NCBI RefSeq assembly: GCF_900456775.1
Contig: NZ_UAUL01000007.1
Coordinates: 1-64,000 of the forward strand
Direction of reading: 5' to 3'
DNA from: Sarcina ventriculi
GTDB lineage: Bacteria > Bacillota > Clostridia > Clostridiales > Clostridiaceae
DNA length: 64,000 nt
Shown: one piece after another, positions 30,266 to 42,027 of the stretch
Layout: the number at the start of each line of letters is the position of its first letter
Numbering within the stretch: position 1 is the stretch's first letter
Made by a program: the position numbers and the translations under genes
Notes under the pieces: generated by a model
Told to the model about the DNA's origin: nothing
Database searches by the model: none
What the model saw: only the letters and a program-made list of their open reading frames with translations

Positions 30266-31756
30266 TTGAAATATATTGGACAATTTTTCAGAATGAATTC
30301 ACTCTCAATAGAAGAAATAGAATCACAACTTTTATTTTTTTGTAGAGAATCCTTAAAACATATAGTTTTAGAATCTAGGTGTGGAATTTGCATAAATTAT
30401 AAAACCTTAAAACCCTTAGCATCTGATAATTATATAGAAAATTTCAAAAACAATACACCATTGCTTTGTATATATAAAAAAGGTAAACCCAACATATATT
30501 CATCTAAGTATTCTAAAAGTTGGGACATGAGTACTTTTAAAAAAGACGTATTAATTCTTCCAAATGCTCTTATGACTTTATCTATGCTAGAAACTACTAA
30601 ATACTACGATAGATTTCAAGGAATAAATAGCTCTATTTATAATATTTCAAAATTATATAAAGATTTAAGTAAAATTCAATTAGACTTTTATTATAATCAT
30701 TTAAGAAATGCTGAAGGTTTTTTTGTAAATAAAAAGGATGAACGCCAAACAGAATCAAAAGAATTTAACTTTTCAGAAAAAGATGCTAGTTTTAGCTTTA
30801 TAGATCAAGGATATATGATGTTGTCTTATTATTTATATTCTATTACTTGTAAAAATAATAAAGATAGTGCTGAATTTAAAAGTTTCTCTTTAGAAATTTT
30901 AGATATGTTTTTCAATCTAAAAGAAAATTTATACTCTGAATCTTTTAATAACTGTTGCAATTTATGCTTGATTTTTAATATTATGTATGAATATTCGAAG
31001 AATGAAAGATGTAAAAATCTACTTATAGATTTGAGTGAATTTACTCTTTCAAAACATACAGAAAGTACAATTTCTCTATCCAACATAGAAAACATCACTC
31101 TGCTTTCTCTCAATATGCTTCTAACTTATAAAAATACTAATATTTCTTTATTTAAAGATTCATTTAATGATATAAGTATACTTTTAAAAAATCTTTATGA
31201 TGAGGAGAAATCTAATCTTAAAAAAACTAGCAATAAAAAAGATATAAAATATTATTCTAAAGAATTAGTACCTTTTTTAATAAATCTTATCGTATTCTCT
31301 TATGAAAATACTGATAGTAAATTAAATAATATCGTATCTACTTTTTATAAAAAATATTTCTCTGACTCAGGATTAATAACAAGTTTTCCAGATGCTCCAC
31401 CACTTGACTCTAATGAAAGATATAAAAATTTTTCATTAAAATCAGACGACTTGCTTGATGAAGCTATGTTTAGAATCACCAATACTCTAAGTCCTAATCT
31501 AAGTGGATTAGCCCCAATATTTACAAAAAATATAGTTTACTCCACCAAAAAAAATACACTTTCAAATTCAAATATTACTTTTGATAGTTCTATAAATATG
31601 TTCTTAATCTTCTTATCACTCCACATACTAGATAAGTACAAGAATAATAATATTTTAAATAAAATAAAACAAACAACATATTCTCTTAGCGATACGAATA
31701 AGATCAATGATAATAATATAATTAATGATTACATTAGCGAAAGTATTGACTCATAA
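30266..31756 (+). CDS. Conserved clostridial-type protein of unknown function
   Basis: 496 residues, no signal peptide or membrane segment. A TTG start follows AAGAGGTTG-type DNA; AAGAGG (30250-30255) lies 10 bases from the TTG at 30266. It is predicted mostly helical (SIYNISKLYKDLSKIQLDFYYNHLRNAEGFFVNK; DQGYMMLSYYLYS), with paired helices that could build an alpha/alpha toroid like glycan-processing folds, but no catalytic signature is clear. It opens with Cys-containing ESRCGICINYKTL. It is the only plus-strand gene for 25 kb around and sits alone between two convergent minus-strand units. Confidence 0.75.
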   Translation: MKYIGQFFRMNSLSIEEIESQLLFFCRESLKHIVLESRCGICINYKTLKPLASDNYIENFKNNTPLLCIYKKGKPNIYSSKYSKSWDMSTFKKDVLILPNALMTLSMLETTKYYDRFQGINSSIYNISKLYKDLSKIQLDFYYNHLRNAEGFFVNKKDERQTESKEFNFSEKDASFSFIDQGYMMLSYYLYSITCKNNKDSAEFKSFSLEILDMFFNLKENLYSESFNNCCNLCLIFNIMYEYSKNERCKNLLIDLSEFTLSKHTESTISLSNIENITLLSLNMLLTYKNTNISLFKDSFNDISILLKNLYDEEKSNLKKTSNKKDIKYYSKELVPFLINLIVFSYENTDSKLNNIVSTFYKKYFSDSGLITSFPDAPPLDSNERYKNFSLKSDDLLDEAMFRITNTLSPNLSGLAPIFTKNIVYSTKKNTLSNSNITFDSSINMFLIFLSLHILDKYKNNNILNKIKQTTYSLSDTNKINDNNIINDYISESIDS

Positions 31757-31868
31757 AAACTAAACTCGTACAAATATTTGAATTTAACTTTAGTCATATT
31801 TTAAAATTAACAATATTAATTTAATAGATAGCTTTAACTTAATAATCAATTTCTTTAAACATATATGA

Positions 31869-31934
31869 TGTTGATTTTAGATAATAATTAAACTCTATGT
31901 TATTTTTTAAAGCTTAGCTTATCTAAAATCAACA
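31869..31934. terminator. Shared hairpin terminator between convergent genes
   Basis: Fifteen-base arms TGTTGATTTTAGATA / TATCTAAAATCAACA around ~36 bases, in the 225-bp gap where the genes at 31756 and 31982 converge. The arm sequence is shared with the hairpin at 28811-28870. Confidence 0.55.
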
Positions 31935-31981
31935 ATTAGCAAACAAAATTTACTTTAAATAACTTTACTTTTTATATAAAT

Positions 31982-33451
31982 CTATATTTTAGTATACTTA
32001 AGAATTAAATTACCATTTGCATCAATATATAAATTATCTATTTTACTAGATTTACACCATAAAAAATTTTTATAATATAAAGATATTATGCTATAATCAT
32101 CTCTTAAGCTTTCATTTAATTCCTCAAGAATATAATCATTACTTAACTTATAAGTATCTAAATCAAAATCATCTATATATATATCAAATTTTTTCTCTTT
32201 CAAATAATTTTCTAACTCATTATCATCTAAAAGAGTTATTTCGACTGATATATCATATTCATCTTGAAAAGTGTTTTTTATAAATTCAGATATTATTTTA
32301 TTTTCAGATATATTTTTTCCTACTAACGACACTACTTTTTTTCGAGTATCTAGTTGATTTAAAAGTTGCTTAGCATTTTCTTTTAGTTTAGGTTTTTCAT
32401 TTACCTCATACTCTTTAGTTAAATATAATGATTTATTTAATAAATCATTATATGCAATATCATTAACTGCCCACATACCTAAATTATATTTAATCATATA
32501 GCTATCTAATATTTCTAAAAATATCCCATCAAATAATCCCTTTCTAAATCTAATATCTGATGTTATATTATTTTCATTATTAAACACTAATACTTTTATC
32601 ACATTAGATGGGTAATATTCCACTGCTGTATGCATTTCTCCCTTATCTAAAGACAATACTGGTGGAGATGATACTATATCTATATTTTCTAAGTTATATG
32701 ATGCAAAATCCGCTTCAACAGATTGTTGCTCTTTTATTTTTATTTCTTCCATACTTATAGCATCATCTAAATAATAATCATTTCTTTTTAAAGTAATATC
32801 AGTTGCTGATGTATTAGATATTACATACGCACCTGTATATCGTATTTTTGAATAGTTATCCTTATAATAATTAAGAGGCTCACTTACATCTCTAAGCCTA
32901 TATACAGGCTTTGACAATTTCTTTAAAAATTCTTCATCACAAGCATTTAACGTTATTACTATAGTTTTCTTGTCTGTTGCCTGTATTTTTACACTTTCAA
33001 AATCACAAACACCATTTTTATAATCCTTAGCTCCTTCAATCGTATATAATTCATCTAATTTATAATTCTCATTATCTGGAGATAAAATATATTTAAAATA
33101 ATCTATAAAATCAAATGATGTTATTTTTTCCCCATTACTCCATTTGATATCCTCTCTTAACTTAAATATATATTCCAAACCATCATTACTCACTTTCCAA
33201 CCTTGGCATAAAGATGGAATTACATCTCCACTCTCATTCATTTCAACTAACCCTTCAAACAATGAACAAATAACATCATTTTCTCTATCAACTGTTTCCT
33301 CACTATTTATTAAAGTTTCAGGTATTTTTTCTATGGAATAAACAAGCGCCTTTTCTTCACTTTTATAACTAACAGTTTCTTCACTATAACATCCACTTAG
33401 TACAAAAACCATCATAATAAGCATAACACTTAATCCTATTTTTTTTTGCAT
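31982..33451 (-). CDS. Peptide/solute-binding lipoprotein (SBP family 5, OppA-like)
   Basis: 489 residues. Type II signal peptide with lipobox VLSGC (Cys about 21). It then follows family-5 binding proteins: VICSLFEGLVEMN, PSLCQGWKVSNDGLEYIFKLREDIKWSNGEKITSFDFIDYF, TGAYVISN and ALKRNDYY-like TLKRNDYYLDD. These deliver oligopeptides or similar ligands to an ABC importer. No permease or ATPase genes are adjacent, so it is an orphan, perhaps serving another importer or signalling. It is slightly shorter than OppA (about 540). The closest functional call is oligopeptide-binding. Confidence 0.85.
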   Translation of the reverse strand: MQKKIGLSVMLIMMVFVLSGCYSEETVSYKSEEKALVYSIEKIPETLINSEETVDRENDVICSLFEGLVEMNESGDVIPSLCQGWKVSNDGLEYIFKLREDIKWSNGEKITSFDFIDYFKYILSPDNENYKLDELYTIEGAKDYKNGVCDFESVKIQATDKKTIVITLNACDEEFLKKLSKPVYRLRDVSEPLNYYKDNYSKIRYTGAYVISNTSATDITLKRNDYYLDDAISMEEIKIKEQQSVEADFASYNLENIDIVSSPPVLSLDKGEMHTAVEYYPSNVIKVLVFNNENNITSDIRFRKGLFDGIFLEILDSYMIKYNLGMWAVNDIAYNDLLNKSLYLTKEYEVNEKPKLKENAKQLLNQLDTRKKVVSLVGKNISENKIISEFIKNTFQDEYDISVEITLLDDNELENYLKEKKFDIYIDDFDLDTYKLSNDYILEELNESLRDDYSIISLYYKNFLWCKSSKIDNLYIDANGNLILKYTKI

Positions 33452-33518
33452 AATAGTAATAACTCCTAAATAGTTTTAATATCTTAAAATTATTGACTTT
33501 AATAAAATATTTAAACAT

Positions 33519-33998
33519 TTAAAATTTAGGAAAATATCTTCTAAAAGATAAATTGCTTGAACTAAAGTTTTTGCTTAAATAAAACTTTTTATCTTTAACA
33601 ACAAAATTTATGCCATCTACTAGAATTATAGGTCTATTAAAAAAAATATTATAATTTATATTATACACATCTTGAAGAAACACTCCTGTAGTTATATAAT
33701 AAGCCTTTTTCGCATTATTTTTATCATAAATTTCCAAAAAATTATTATAATCTAATTTATTAACAGCTAATGTTTTGTGATACTTTACAATATATACCTT
33801 TTTTCTTCTTTTAATCTTAAAAGTAACTTCATTATTTTTTTTGCTTATTATTCTATATTTCAAGGATTTTTGATGACATTCTTCTGTTATAATTTTATTT
33901 ATTTTATTTACTGAAATTCTATTTAAAAATATTAGCCCTTTTTCTATTTTATCTTTATGAAGCTTTAATATAACAGTATCTATAAAATGCAAAATCAT
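33519..33998 (-). CDS. Mrr-like restriction endonuclease-fold domain protein
   Basis: 159 residues. Basic N-terminal region (KLHKDKIEKGLIFLNR), then strands and helices with YYITTGVFLQDVYNINYNIFFNRPIILVDGINFV, which resembles the C-terminal half of Mrr/RE-like domains (ITT-x-F ... LIDG). The usual D-x(n)-QxK catalytic pair is not clear (KVYIVKYHK may be the degraded equivalent), so nuclease activity is doubtful. AAAGGAGGGG precedes the ATG. It lies just downstream of ligA on the same strand. Unknown role. Confidence 0.55.
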   Translation of the reverse strand: MILHFIDTVILKLHKDKIEKGLIFLNRISVNKINKIITEECHQKSLKYRIISKKNNEVTFKIKRRKKVYIVKYHKTLAVNKLDYNNFLEIYDKNNAKKAYYITTGVFLQDVYNINYNIFFNRPIILVDGINFVVKDKKFYLSKNFSSSNLSFRRYFPKF

Positions 33999-34100
33999 CC
34001 CCTCCTTTTTATCTATATTTAATTATATGAATAGAACTAGTAATTATTTAATATATTCTATCCACAAATTATTTATATAAAACTTAAGGAAGGGATGATT

Positions 34101-36110
<2,010 letters not shown>

Positions 36111-36115
36111 CTAAA

Positions 36116-38407
36116 CTATAACAATTCTAAATGGGCAAAACTTAACATTAAGTTTTTTATTCCTTGATTATCAAAAGCTATTGTTATCTTATAATCTGCT
36201 CCAACTTTCATTGCAGTGATTATTGTTCCTTCTCCAAATTTTGAATGCTTTACTTTTCTTCCAGGAATAGCTGTTTCTGCTGTGCATAAATTTTGTTTAT
36301 CCTCTTCATCAGATAAAATTTCTTTAAGTTTTTTATCAACAGCCAAAGATGATTTACTATTATATTTATTATAATGACTTCCTCTTATACTATGAGGATT
36401 AGAATATGCACTGTTTAATCTACTTCTAACCTTATCAACCTTTGAGGTTGCTTTATTTTGTTTTTGCTTGTTTGTTTCATTCATTATCATATTTTTCAAA
36501 GCTTCAGGTACTTCTTTTAAGAAATCTGATTCTTGATATGAAACAGTTCTACCAAAAACCATTCTGCTTTCAGCTGATGTCATATATAGCCTTTCTTTAG
36601 CTCTTGTTATTCCAACGTAACAAAGCCTTCTAGCCTCTTCCATTTCTTTTATCTTGTCAAAGCATCCCATACTTGGAAACATTCCGTTTTCCATTCCAAC
36701 CATAAATACAACTGGAAACTCCAATCCTTTTGAACTATGAACTGTCATAAGCATAATACAATTATTCTCCTCGTCCATAGAATCCATATCTTGAACTAAT
36801 GCAACTCTTTCTAGATATGCAGATAATGATTTATCCTCATTATTTTTTTCAAAATCTACAGCATCTGATACCAATTCCTTTAAGTTTTCAATCCTACTCT
36901 CATCTTCTAAGCTTTTAGACTCTTCAAGAGATTTTAAATATCCACTTTTCTCTAAAACATACTGTATAAGTTTTGAAACTGAAAGTGTTTGTGACATAAC
37001 CACTAAATCTTCAATTATCTCTATAAATCTTTTTATTGGATTTATAGCTCTTGTTGTTAATCCAGGTATAAACTCAACATCAAGTAATGCATTATACAAT
37101 GTACTCTCAATCTCATCTGCATGTTTTTGAATTTTTTCTATAGTAGCATCACCTATACTCCTCTTTGGAGTGTTTATAATTCTTCTTAAACTTATAGAAT
37201 CTTGAGGATTAACTAAAACCTTAAGATATGCTAAAATATCTTTTATTTCCTTTCTGTCATAAAACTTAAGCCCTCCAAATATTTTATATGCAATAGCTGA
37301 CCTTCTCAAAACTTCCTCAAATACACGAGATTGTGCATTAGTCCTATAAAGAATTGCAAAATCTCTATACTTTAATTCTTCTTCTTTTACAAGTTCCTTT
37401 ATCTTAGATACTACAAACTCAGCCTCTAATTTATCAGAATAAGCTCTATAAATTCCTATTTTTTCTCCGTCATCTTCTTGAGTCCTTAAAACTTTTTGTT
37501 TTCTTTCACTATTATTTTTTATAACACTATTAGCCGCTTCTAGTATATTTTTCTTTGATCTATAATTTTGTTCAAGCTTAACTACAATTGCATCTGGATA
37601 GTCCTTTTCAAAATCCAATATATTTCTTATATCTGCGCCTCTCCATTCATAAATACATTGGTCATCATCGCCAACTACACATATATTTTTATATTTATCA
37701 GCTAAAAGTTTTACAAGTTCATATTGTGCCTTATTAGTATCTTGATATTCATCTATCATTATATATTTAAACTTGTTTTGATAAAATTCTAATATATCCT
37801 CATATCTCCTAAATAACTCTACAGTCTTAAATATCAAATCATCAAAATCCAATGCATTATTTTCTTTTAATTTTTTTTGATATAAAACATAAGCATCTGC
37901 TATCTTATTTTTTCTAAAATTCCCTTCATTTTCTCGTTTAAAGGTACTAGCAGTTATAAGCATATCCTTAGCTTTCCCTATTGTTGCTAATATTTCTCCA
38001 TCAGTTATATCTTTTTCATTTATATTAAGTTCTTTCATTACATGCTTTATAAGAGTTTTTTGATCTGAAGTATCATATATTGAAAAATCTTTTTTATATC
38101 CTAATTTATCTATTTCTCTTCTTAAAATTCTTACACATGATGAATGGAAAGTTGATATCCACATATTATCAGCCTCATCACCAACTAAAGCTCTAACTCT
38201 ATCTTTCATCTCTTTTGCCGCTTTATTTGTAAAAGTTATAGCTAATATATTGTATGGTCTTATGTTAAGCTCTGAAACCATATAAGCTATTCTATGAGTT
38301 AAAACTCTAGTTTTTCCTGACCCTGCTCCTGCTAATATAAGCACCTGTCCTTCAATTGTAGAGGCTGCAATGTATTGCTCCTTATTTAATAAGCTTTTTA
38401 AATCCAC
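36116..38407 (-). CDS. pcrA: ATP-dependent DNA helicase PcrA (UvrD family)
   Basis: 763 residues. Motif I AGAGSGKT (26-33), GxxWISTFHSSCVRILRR, Walker B IMIDEYQDTNKAQY, VGDDDQCIYEWRGA, the QNYRS and GLEFPVVFMVGMENG motifs, and VGITRAKERL near motif VI. The C-terminal Tudor-like domain (VKHSKFGEGTI) binds RNA polymerase in relatives. A 3'-5' helicase for repair, plasmid rolling-circle replication and clearing stalled polymerase. Heads the pcrA-ligA operon. Confidence 0.98.
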   Translation of the reverse strand: MDLKSLLNKEQYIAASTIEGQVLILAGAGSGKTRVLTHRIAYMVSELNIRPYNILAITFTNKAAKEMKDRVRALVGDEADNMWISTFHSSCVRILRREIDKLGYKKDFSIYDTSDQKTLIKHVMKELNINEKDITDGEILATIGKAKDMLITASTFKRENEGNFRKNKIADAYVLYQKKLKENNALDFDDLIFKTVELFRRYEDILEFYQNKFKYIMIDEYQDTNKAQYELVKLLADKYKNICVVGDDDQCIYEWRGADIRNILDFEKDYPDAIVVKLEQNYRSKKNILEAANSVIKNNSERKQKVLRTQEDDGEKIGIYRAYSDKLEAEFVVSKIKELVKEEELKYRDFAILYRTNAQSRVFEEVLRRSAIAYKIFGGLKFYDRKEIKDILAYLKVLVNPQDSISLRRIINTPKRSIGDATIEKIQKHADEIESTLYNALLDVEFIPGLTTRAINPIKRFIEIIEDLVVMSQTLSVSKLIQYVLEKSGYLKSLEESKSLEDESRIENLKELVSDAVDFEKNNEDKSLSAYLERVALVQDMDSMDEENNCIMLMTVHSSKGLEFPVVFMVGMENGMFPSMGCFDKIKEMEEARRLCYVGITRAKERLYMTSAESRMVFGRTVSYQESDFLKEVPEALKNMIMNETNKQKQNKATSKVDKVRSRLNSAYSNPHSIRGSHYNKYNSKSSLAVDKKLKEILSDEEDKQNLCTAETAIPGRKVKHSKFGEGTIITAMKVGADYKITIAFDNQGIKNLMLSFAHLELL

Positions 38408-38532
38408 TCAAACCACTCCTTAATTTTATCTATATAGACATTATACCATACTACTTTACATTTTCCTTAACTCTATATTAATACTCATTATTATAATTAT
38501 CCCTTTAAATCCAAATTTTAAAACTCAATAAT

Positions 38533-38572
38533 AAAAAAGACTATTTGTACATTTTATAAATAGTCTTTTTTA
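38533..38572. terminator. Bidirectional hairpin upstream of pcrA
   Basis: AAAAGACTATTT / AAATAGTCTTTT stem with T runs on both sides. Placed between the candidate sRNA and pcrA, so it can insulate pcrA from read-through. Confidence 0.65.
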
Positions 38573-38612
38573 CTTATTTTTTTAGTTTTTATTTATGTAC
38601 TTTTATATAAAA

Positions 38613-38700
38613 TAAAAAACGTAACCCTTGGGGCCAGGTTACGTTAAAGCAATAAGCAATAAATAAAAAGGGGGCTATTCTTCCTTTTATTTATTCTTGC
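38613..38700 (-). ncRNA. Candidate small RNA with C-rich loops
   Basis: About 88 nt on the minus strand, with its own promoter. Two hairpins in tandem: AATAAATAAAAGG paired with CCTTTTTATTTATT, with loop region AAGAATAGCCC; then AACGTAACC/GGTTACGTT closing the loop TGGCCCCAAG, followed by TTTTTTATTTT. C-rich unpaired loops are a mark of sRNAs that pair with Shine-Dalgarno G-tracts (as in RsaE or FsrA). It may instead be only a tandem terminator for the pseudouridine synthase gene upstream. Confidence 0.5.
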
Positions 38701-38706
38701 ATAATA

Positions 38707-38735
38707 ATTATATTAAATGCTAAAAAAAATTGCAA
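38707..38735 (-). promoter_or_regulatory. Promoter of the candidate small RNA
   Basis: Minus strand TTGCAA (38730-38735), 17-bp spacer, TATAAT (38707-38712). It lies in the gap after the pseudouridine synthase gene. Confidence 0.55.
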
Positions 38736-38792
38736 TAGTTTTAAAAAACTTTCTTATATCATCTTTGAAAACAATATCAATTCTATTTTTCT

Positions 38793-39521
38793 TTAATTTT
38801 TATTAAAAACACTTGTTAATTTTGCAAGTTCTTCTGCAGTTATCTCTCTGTATTCCCCTTCCTCTAAACTTTCATCTAATTCTAATTCACCAAATTTTAT
38901 TCTTTGAAGATATTCAACTCTTTTATTTCTAGCTATAAACATTCTTTTTACTTGATGAAATTTTCCCTCTTGAATTGTAACTTTTACCTCTGATGAGCCT
39001 TCAAAATTATTTATTATTTCAAGTTTTGCACTCATACACTTATACCCATCATCTAAAGTTATACCATCTTTAAAAGCCTTTATATCTTTCTCATTAATAG
39101 GTGCATTAATTTTGGCAAAATACACTTTATCTACATGATTTTGGGGAGAGATAAGTTTGTGATTAAGTTCCCCATCATTAGTTAAAATAAGAAGCCCTAC
39201 CGTATCTTTGTCTAATCTTCCAACAGGAAATGGTTGAAATGCCTGATCTTCTGCATAAAGCAAATCAATAACTGTTTCATCTCTATTATCAAATGTTGCA
39301 GATACTACTCCTTGAGGCTTATTCATTAATAAATATATATATTTTCTATAAAATATTTCTTCTCCATTTATAACTATTTTATCTTTCTCAGGATTAACCT
39401 GCATGCCACTATCTTTTGCTAATAGCCCATTTACAGTCACCATTTTCTTTTTTATTATTTGTTTTAATTCTTTTCTTGTCCCATATCCTAAATTTGATAA
39501 TACCTTATCTAATCTTTCCAT
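38793..39521 (-). CDS. 16S rRNA pseudouridine synthase (RsuA family)
   Basis: 242 residues. N-terminal S4 RNA-binding domain (1-60: ERLDKVLSNLGYGTRKELKQIIKKKMVTVNG), then the RsuA/RluB catalytic domain: LMNKPQGVVSA, PVGRLDKDTVGLLILTNDGEL with the catalytic Asp in GRLD, and EGKFHQVKRMF. Length and the absence of a C-terminal extension point to RsuA (U516 of 16S) rather than RluB, but this is inferred. AGGAGGAATTT precedes the ATG. Stand-alone gene. Confidence 0.92.
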   Translation of the reverse strand: MERLDKVLSNLGYGTRKELKQIIKKKMVTVNGLLAKDSGMQVNPEKDKIVINGEEIFYRKYIYLLMNKPQGVVSATFDNRDETVIDLLYAEDQAFQPFPVGRLDKDTVGLLILTNDGELNHKLISPQNHVDKVYFAKINAPINEKDIKAFKDGITLDDGYKCMSAKLEIINNFEGSSEVKVTIQEGKFHQVKRMFIARNKRVEYLQRIKFGELELDESLEEGEYREITAEELAKLTSVFNKN

Positions 39522-39596
39522 AAAATTCCTCCTAAAGTTCTTTTACTTATTAATTTTATCTTATATTCAAAATTTATAAAACAAAAGAATATATTT

Positions 39597-39624
39597 TGTA
39601 AAAAAACTCCTTATTAAAGGAGCT
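39597..39624 (-). terminator. Terminator of the triple-tyrosine repeat gene
   Basis: CTCCTT-TAAT-AAGGAG stem followed by a seven-T run on the minus strand, 13 bases after the stop codon of the upstream gene. Confidence 0.8.
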
Positions 39625-39636
39625 TTTAAACCATGA

Positions 39637-41646
39637 TTATATAACTTTAAATTCAAACATATCGTAATCTTCATAAGCACATTTTTTATAATGACTTTTC
39701 GCTAAAACTAAAACTCTGTAATCCCCTTCTTTAAGCGCTCTAAAAGTGTAATAATCTTTTCTACTATAATTTTGAACTAAATTCCAATCTCCATCTTTCA
39801 TAATATAGTATTCATAGCAAACCTCAGTTCCACCATCACTTTCTACATTAAGTGTAATTTCTTCATTTAACTTAAATTCTTTCTTTTCTGAAATCAATCT
39901 CGTTGAGGTTATAGGCAGACAATCATTAACATAAAATTTCACTTCCTTTTTACTATCATATTCCGTTATACACTTCTTATTTTTAGCATAAATTTCAACA
40001 GTATATTTTCCTGAACATTTAGGTATAATATTTATTTTTTTGCTAACCTCATAATCAATTTCCTCAACTACTTGTTCATTTATTTTTGTTATATATTTTA
40101 TTAATGTATCTTTAGTATTTTCGGTTATTATTTCTATATCCACCTTATCTCCCACCAAGAAATAACCATTAGATGGAAGTAATATATGTTCTATATTAGC
40201 TTCTAAATATTCCTTTACCCTAAAATATGAATTAGTATGAGTATCATATTCTTTCTCTGAATACTTATCCTTTATTTTTATCTCTAGCTTATATTCTCCC
40301 TCTTCCCTCGGAATAAACTCAATCCAATTCTTATCGCTATAAGCTGTACTTGCTATCACTATTTCATCTCTTGTAACTTCAAATGAATATCTAGTATTTT
40401 TTCCCCCATCTGTAATAACTTTAACATTTATAGGCTCATTTTTTATATAATTTTTTTCTTTACTAAAAACTATATCAGCTATTTTTATAGGTTTGGTTCT
40501 TTTCTTATCTATAACATAGTTTATCTGAGATAAAGTTTCGTATTCACCTTTAAATGATTCATCCTTAACCAAAAGAGTTATTAAATATTCTCCCTCTGCC
40601 TTTGCTTCCCAAAGAAATGTGGTATTTTTACTAAAACCTGAATCCTCACCTATCGGACCATCTATTTTAAATCTATATAAAAGATTTTTTCCTCCTTTTG
40701 CTAAGGCTTTTATAAGTATGTTAGACCCTATAACCTGTGGTGAATTTAAATCTGTATCAAAAGTTTTTAAGTTTATTGCTTTATATGGCTTTACTTCATA
40801 GACCATAACAGCCCTATCATCATATTCTCTATTTGAATACATATCTTTTATAAGACAAAGTAATTTATATTTTCCTGGAACTTCTTCTTCAAAAGATATG
40901 GTGTTTTTTGATGAATAATCCTGAATACTACATCCCTTTCCATCAGAATTTATTTTTACAAACTTATAAAGTGCTGTTCTATCATCTTCAAAACTACCCT
41001 TTACCTCAAAGGTCAATTGATTGTTTGCAACCATCTCTTTTGTAAGACACTTAAAATCCGTTATCTCTGGTCTTTCAAAATCACAAACTTTAAATGGTAT
41101 TGTTCTAAAATCATCAAAATTATGAGTTGATTCTGGAATTTTACATTCAACTAAAAATTCAAATTCACCACTTCTATTAGCCGTATACGTAATTGTATCC
41201 TCTGGAGTATAATCTTTTATAAGCTTCCAATCCTGTTTACTGCCTATAAAATACCTAAACATAAGAGGAGATTTATATCCTTCGACTTTAATTGTTATTT
41301 TATCACCTATCTTAAACTTATTTTTTTCAATATATAAATCCTTTATAAGCTTATCATCATAATCTCCTATAGTTATACTTTGAGACACCTTATAATCAAA
41401 TGGCTTCTTAGAATCTTTTCTCCTTGCTTGAGCTATTATCATATAATTTCCTTCTTCCTTTGGAACCCACTCTATATGTCCATTTTCATTTTTATCAAAA
41501 TCACTTATAGTATCCCAAATTCCATCTTTACCTGCTAAAATTTTATATGTTAAAGCATCCTTAGTATTATTAGTAACTTTTATATCTACCCATTTATTAT
41601 CTTTTATTATACCTTTTTCTTCTATTTCTAATAGCAAATCTCCCAT
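39637..41646 (-). CDS. Tandem Y_Y_Y (triple tyrosine) repeat protein
   Basis: 669 residues made of about seven ~92-residue repeats, each ending in a pattern like EGNYMIIAQARRKDSKKPFDY, EGEYKLEIKIKDKYSEKEYD or PGKYKLLCLIKDMYSNREYDD, the Y_Y_Y beta-sandwich fold (PF07495). No signal peptide or anchor, so a cytoplasmic repeat scaffold is likely. In clostridia this family is conserved but unassigned. GGGGAGGGTATAC precedes the ATG. No enzyme domain is attached. Function unknown. Confidence 0.82.
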   Translation of the reverse strand: MGDLLLEIEEKGIIKDNKWVDIKVTNNTKDALTYKILAGKDGIWDTISDFDKNENGHIEWVPKEEGNYMIIAQARRKDSKKPFDYKVSQSITIGDYDDKLIKDLYIEKNKFKIGDKITIKVEGYKSPLMFRYFIGSKQDWKLIKDYTPEDTITYTANRSGEFEFLVECKIPESTHNFDDFRTIPFKVCDFERPEITDFKCLTKEMVANNQLTFEVKGSFEDDRTALYKFVKINSDGKGCSIQDYSSKNTISFEEEVPGKYKLLCLIKDMYSNREYDDRAVMVYEVKPYKAINLKTFDTDLNSPQVIGSNILIKALAKGGKNLLYRFKIDGPIGEDSGFSKNTTFLWEAKAEGEYLITLLVKDESFKGEYETLSQINYVIDKKRTKPIKIADIVFSKEKNYIKNEPINVKVITDGGKNTRYSFEVTRDEIVIASTAYSDKNWIEFIPREEGEYKLEIKIKDKYSEKEYDTHTNSYFRVKEYLEANIEHILLPSNGYFLVGDKVDIEIITENTKDTLIKYITKINEQVVEEIDYEVSKKINIIPKCSGKYTVEIYAKNKKCITEYDSKKEVKFYVNDCLPITSTRLISEKKEFKLNEEITLNVESDGGTEVCYEYYIMKDGDWNLVQNYSRKDYYTFRALKEGDYRVLVLAKSHYKKCAYEDYDMFEFKVI

Positions 41647-42027
41647 GTATACCCTCCCCCAACTGTTAACAATCGATACATATATTATAAATTATATATT
41701 ATTTGCCATATTATGTAAATAAAAATAAATGTTTTTTAATTTATTTGTTCCTAAATGTATAATAGTGTACTTTATTGTTAATAATAGTAAAGTGTTATAA
41801 CACTATAAATCTCCTAATTTTATTATATCCATATAATAAACCATAAAAGCCTCAAATTATTTTGAGGCTTTCTAAATATTTTTATTACCTTTTATGATAC
41901 TATTTATAGCTCTAGCCTTTTAATTTTATATATTTAAAAGTATTTATTTATAAAAACAAAAACTATACCAAAAATCTTGGTATAGTTTTTAAAACATATT
42001 AAATTTATAAACTTCTTTAATATTAAA
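41647..42027. other. Intergenic region between the repeat-protein gene and pgi
   Basis: AT-rich. It holds the pgi terminator (41950-41990) and a second AAAGCCTCAAA / TTTGAGGCTTT hairpin at 41846-41871 with only short T tracts. The promoter of the repeat-protein gene must lie to its left part; several weak TATAAT-like boxes, none decisive. Confidence 0.5.
41950..41990 (-). terminator. Terminator of pgi
   Basis: AAAACTATACCAA / TTGGTATAGTTTT stem with T-rich tail (TTTTTGTTTTTATA) on the minus strand, about 40 bases after pgi. Confidence 0.8.
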
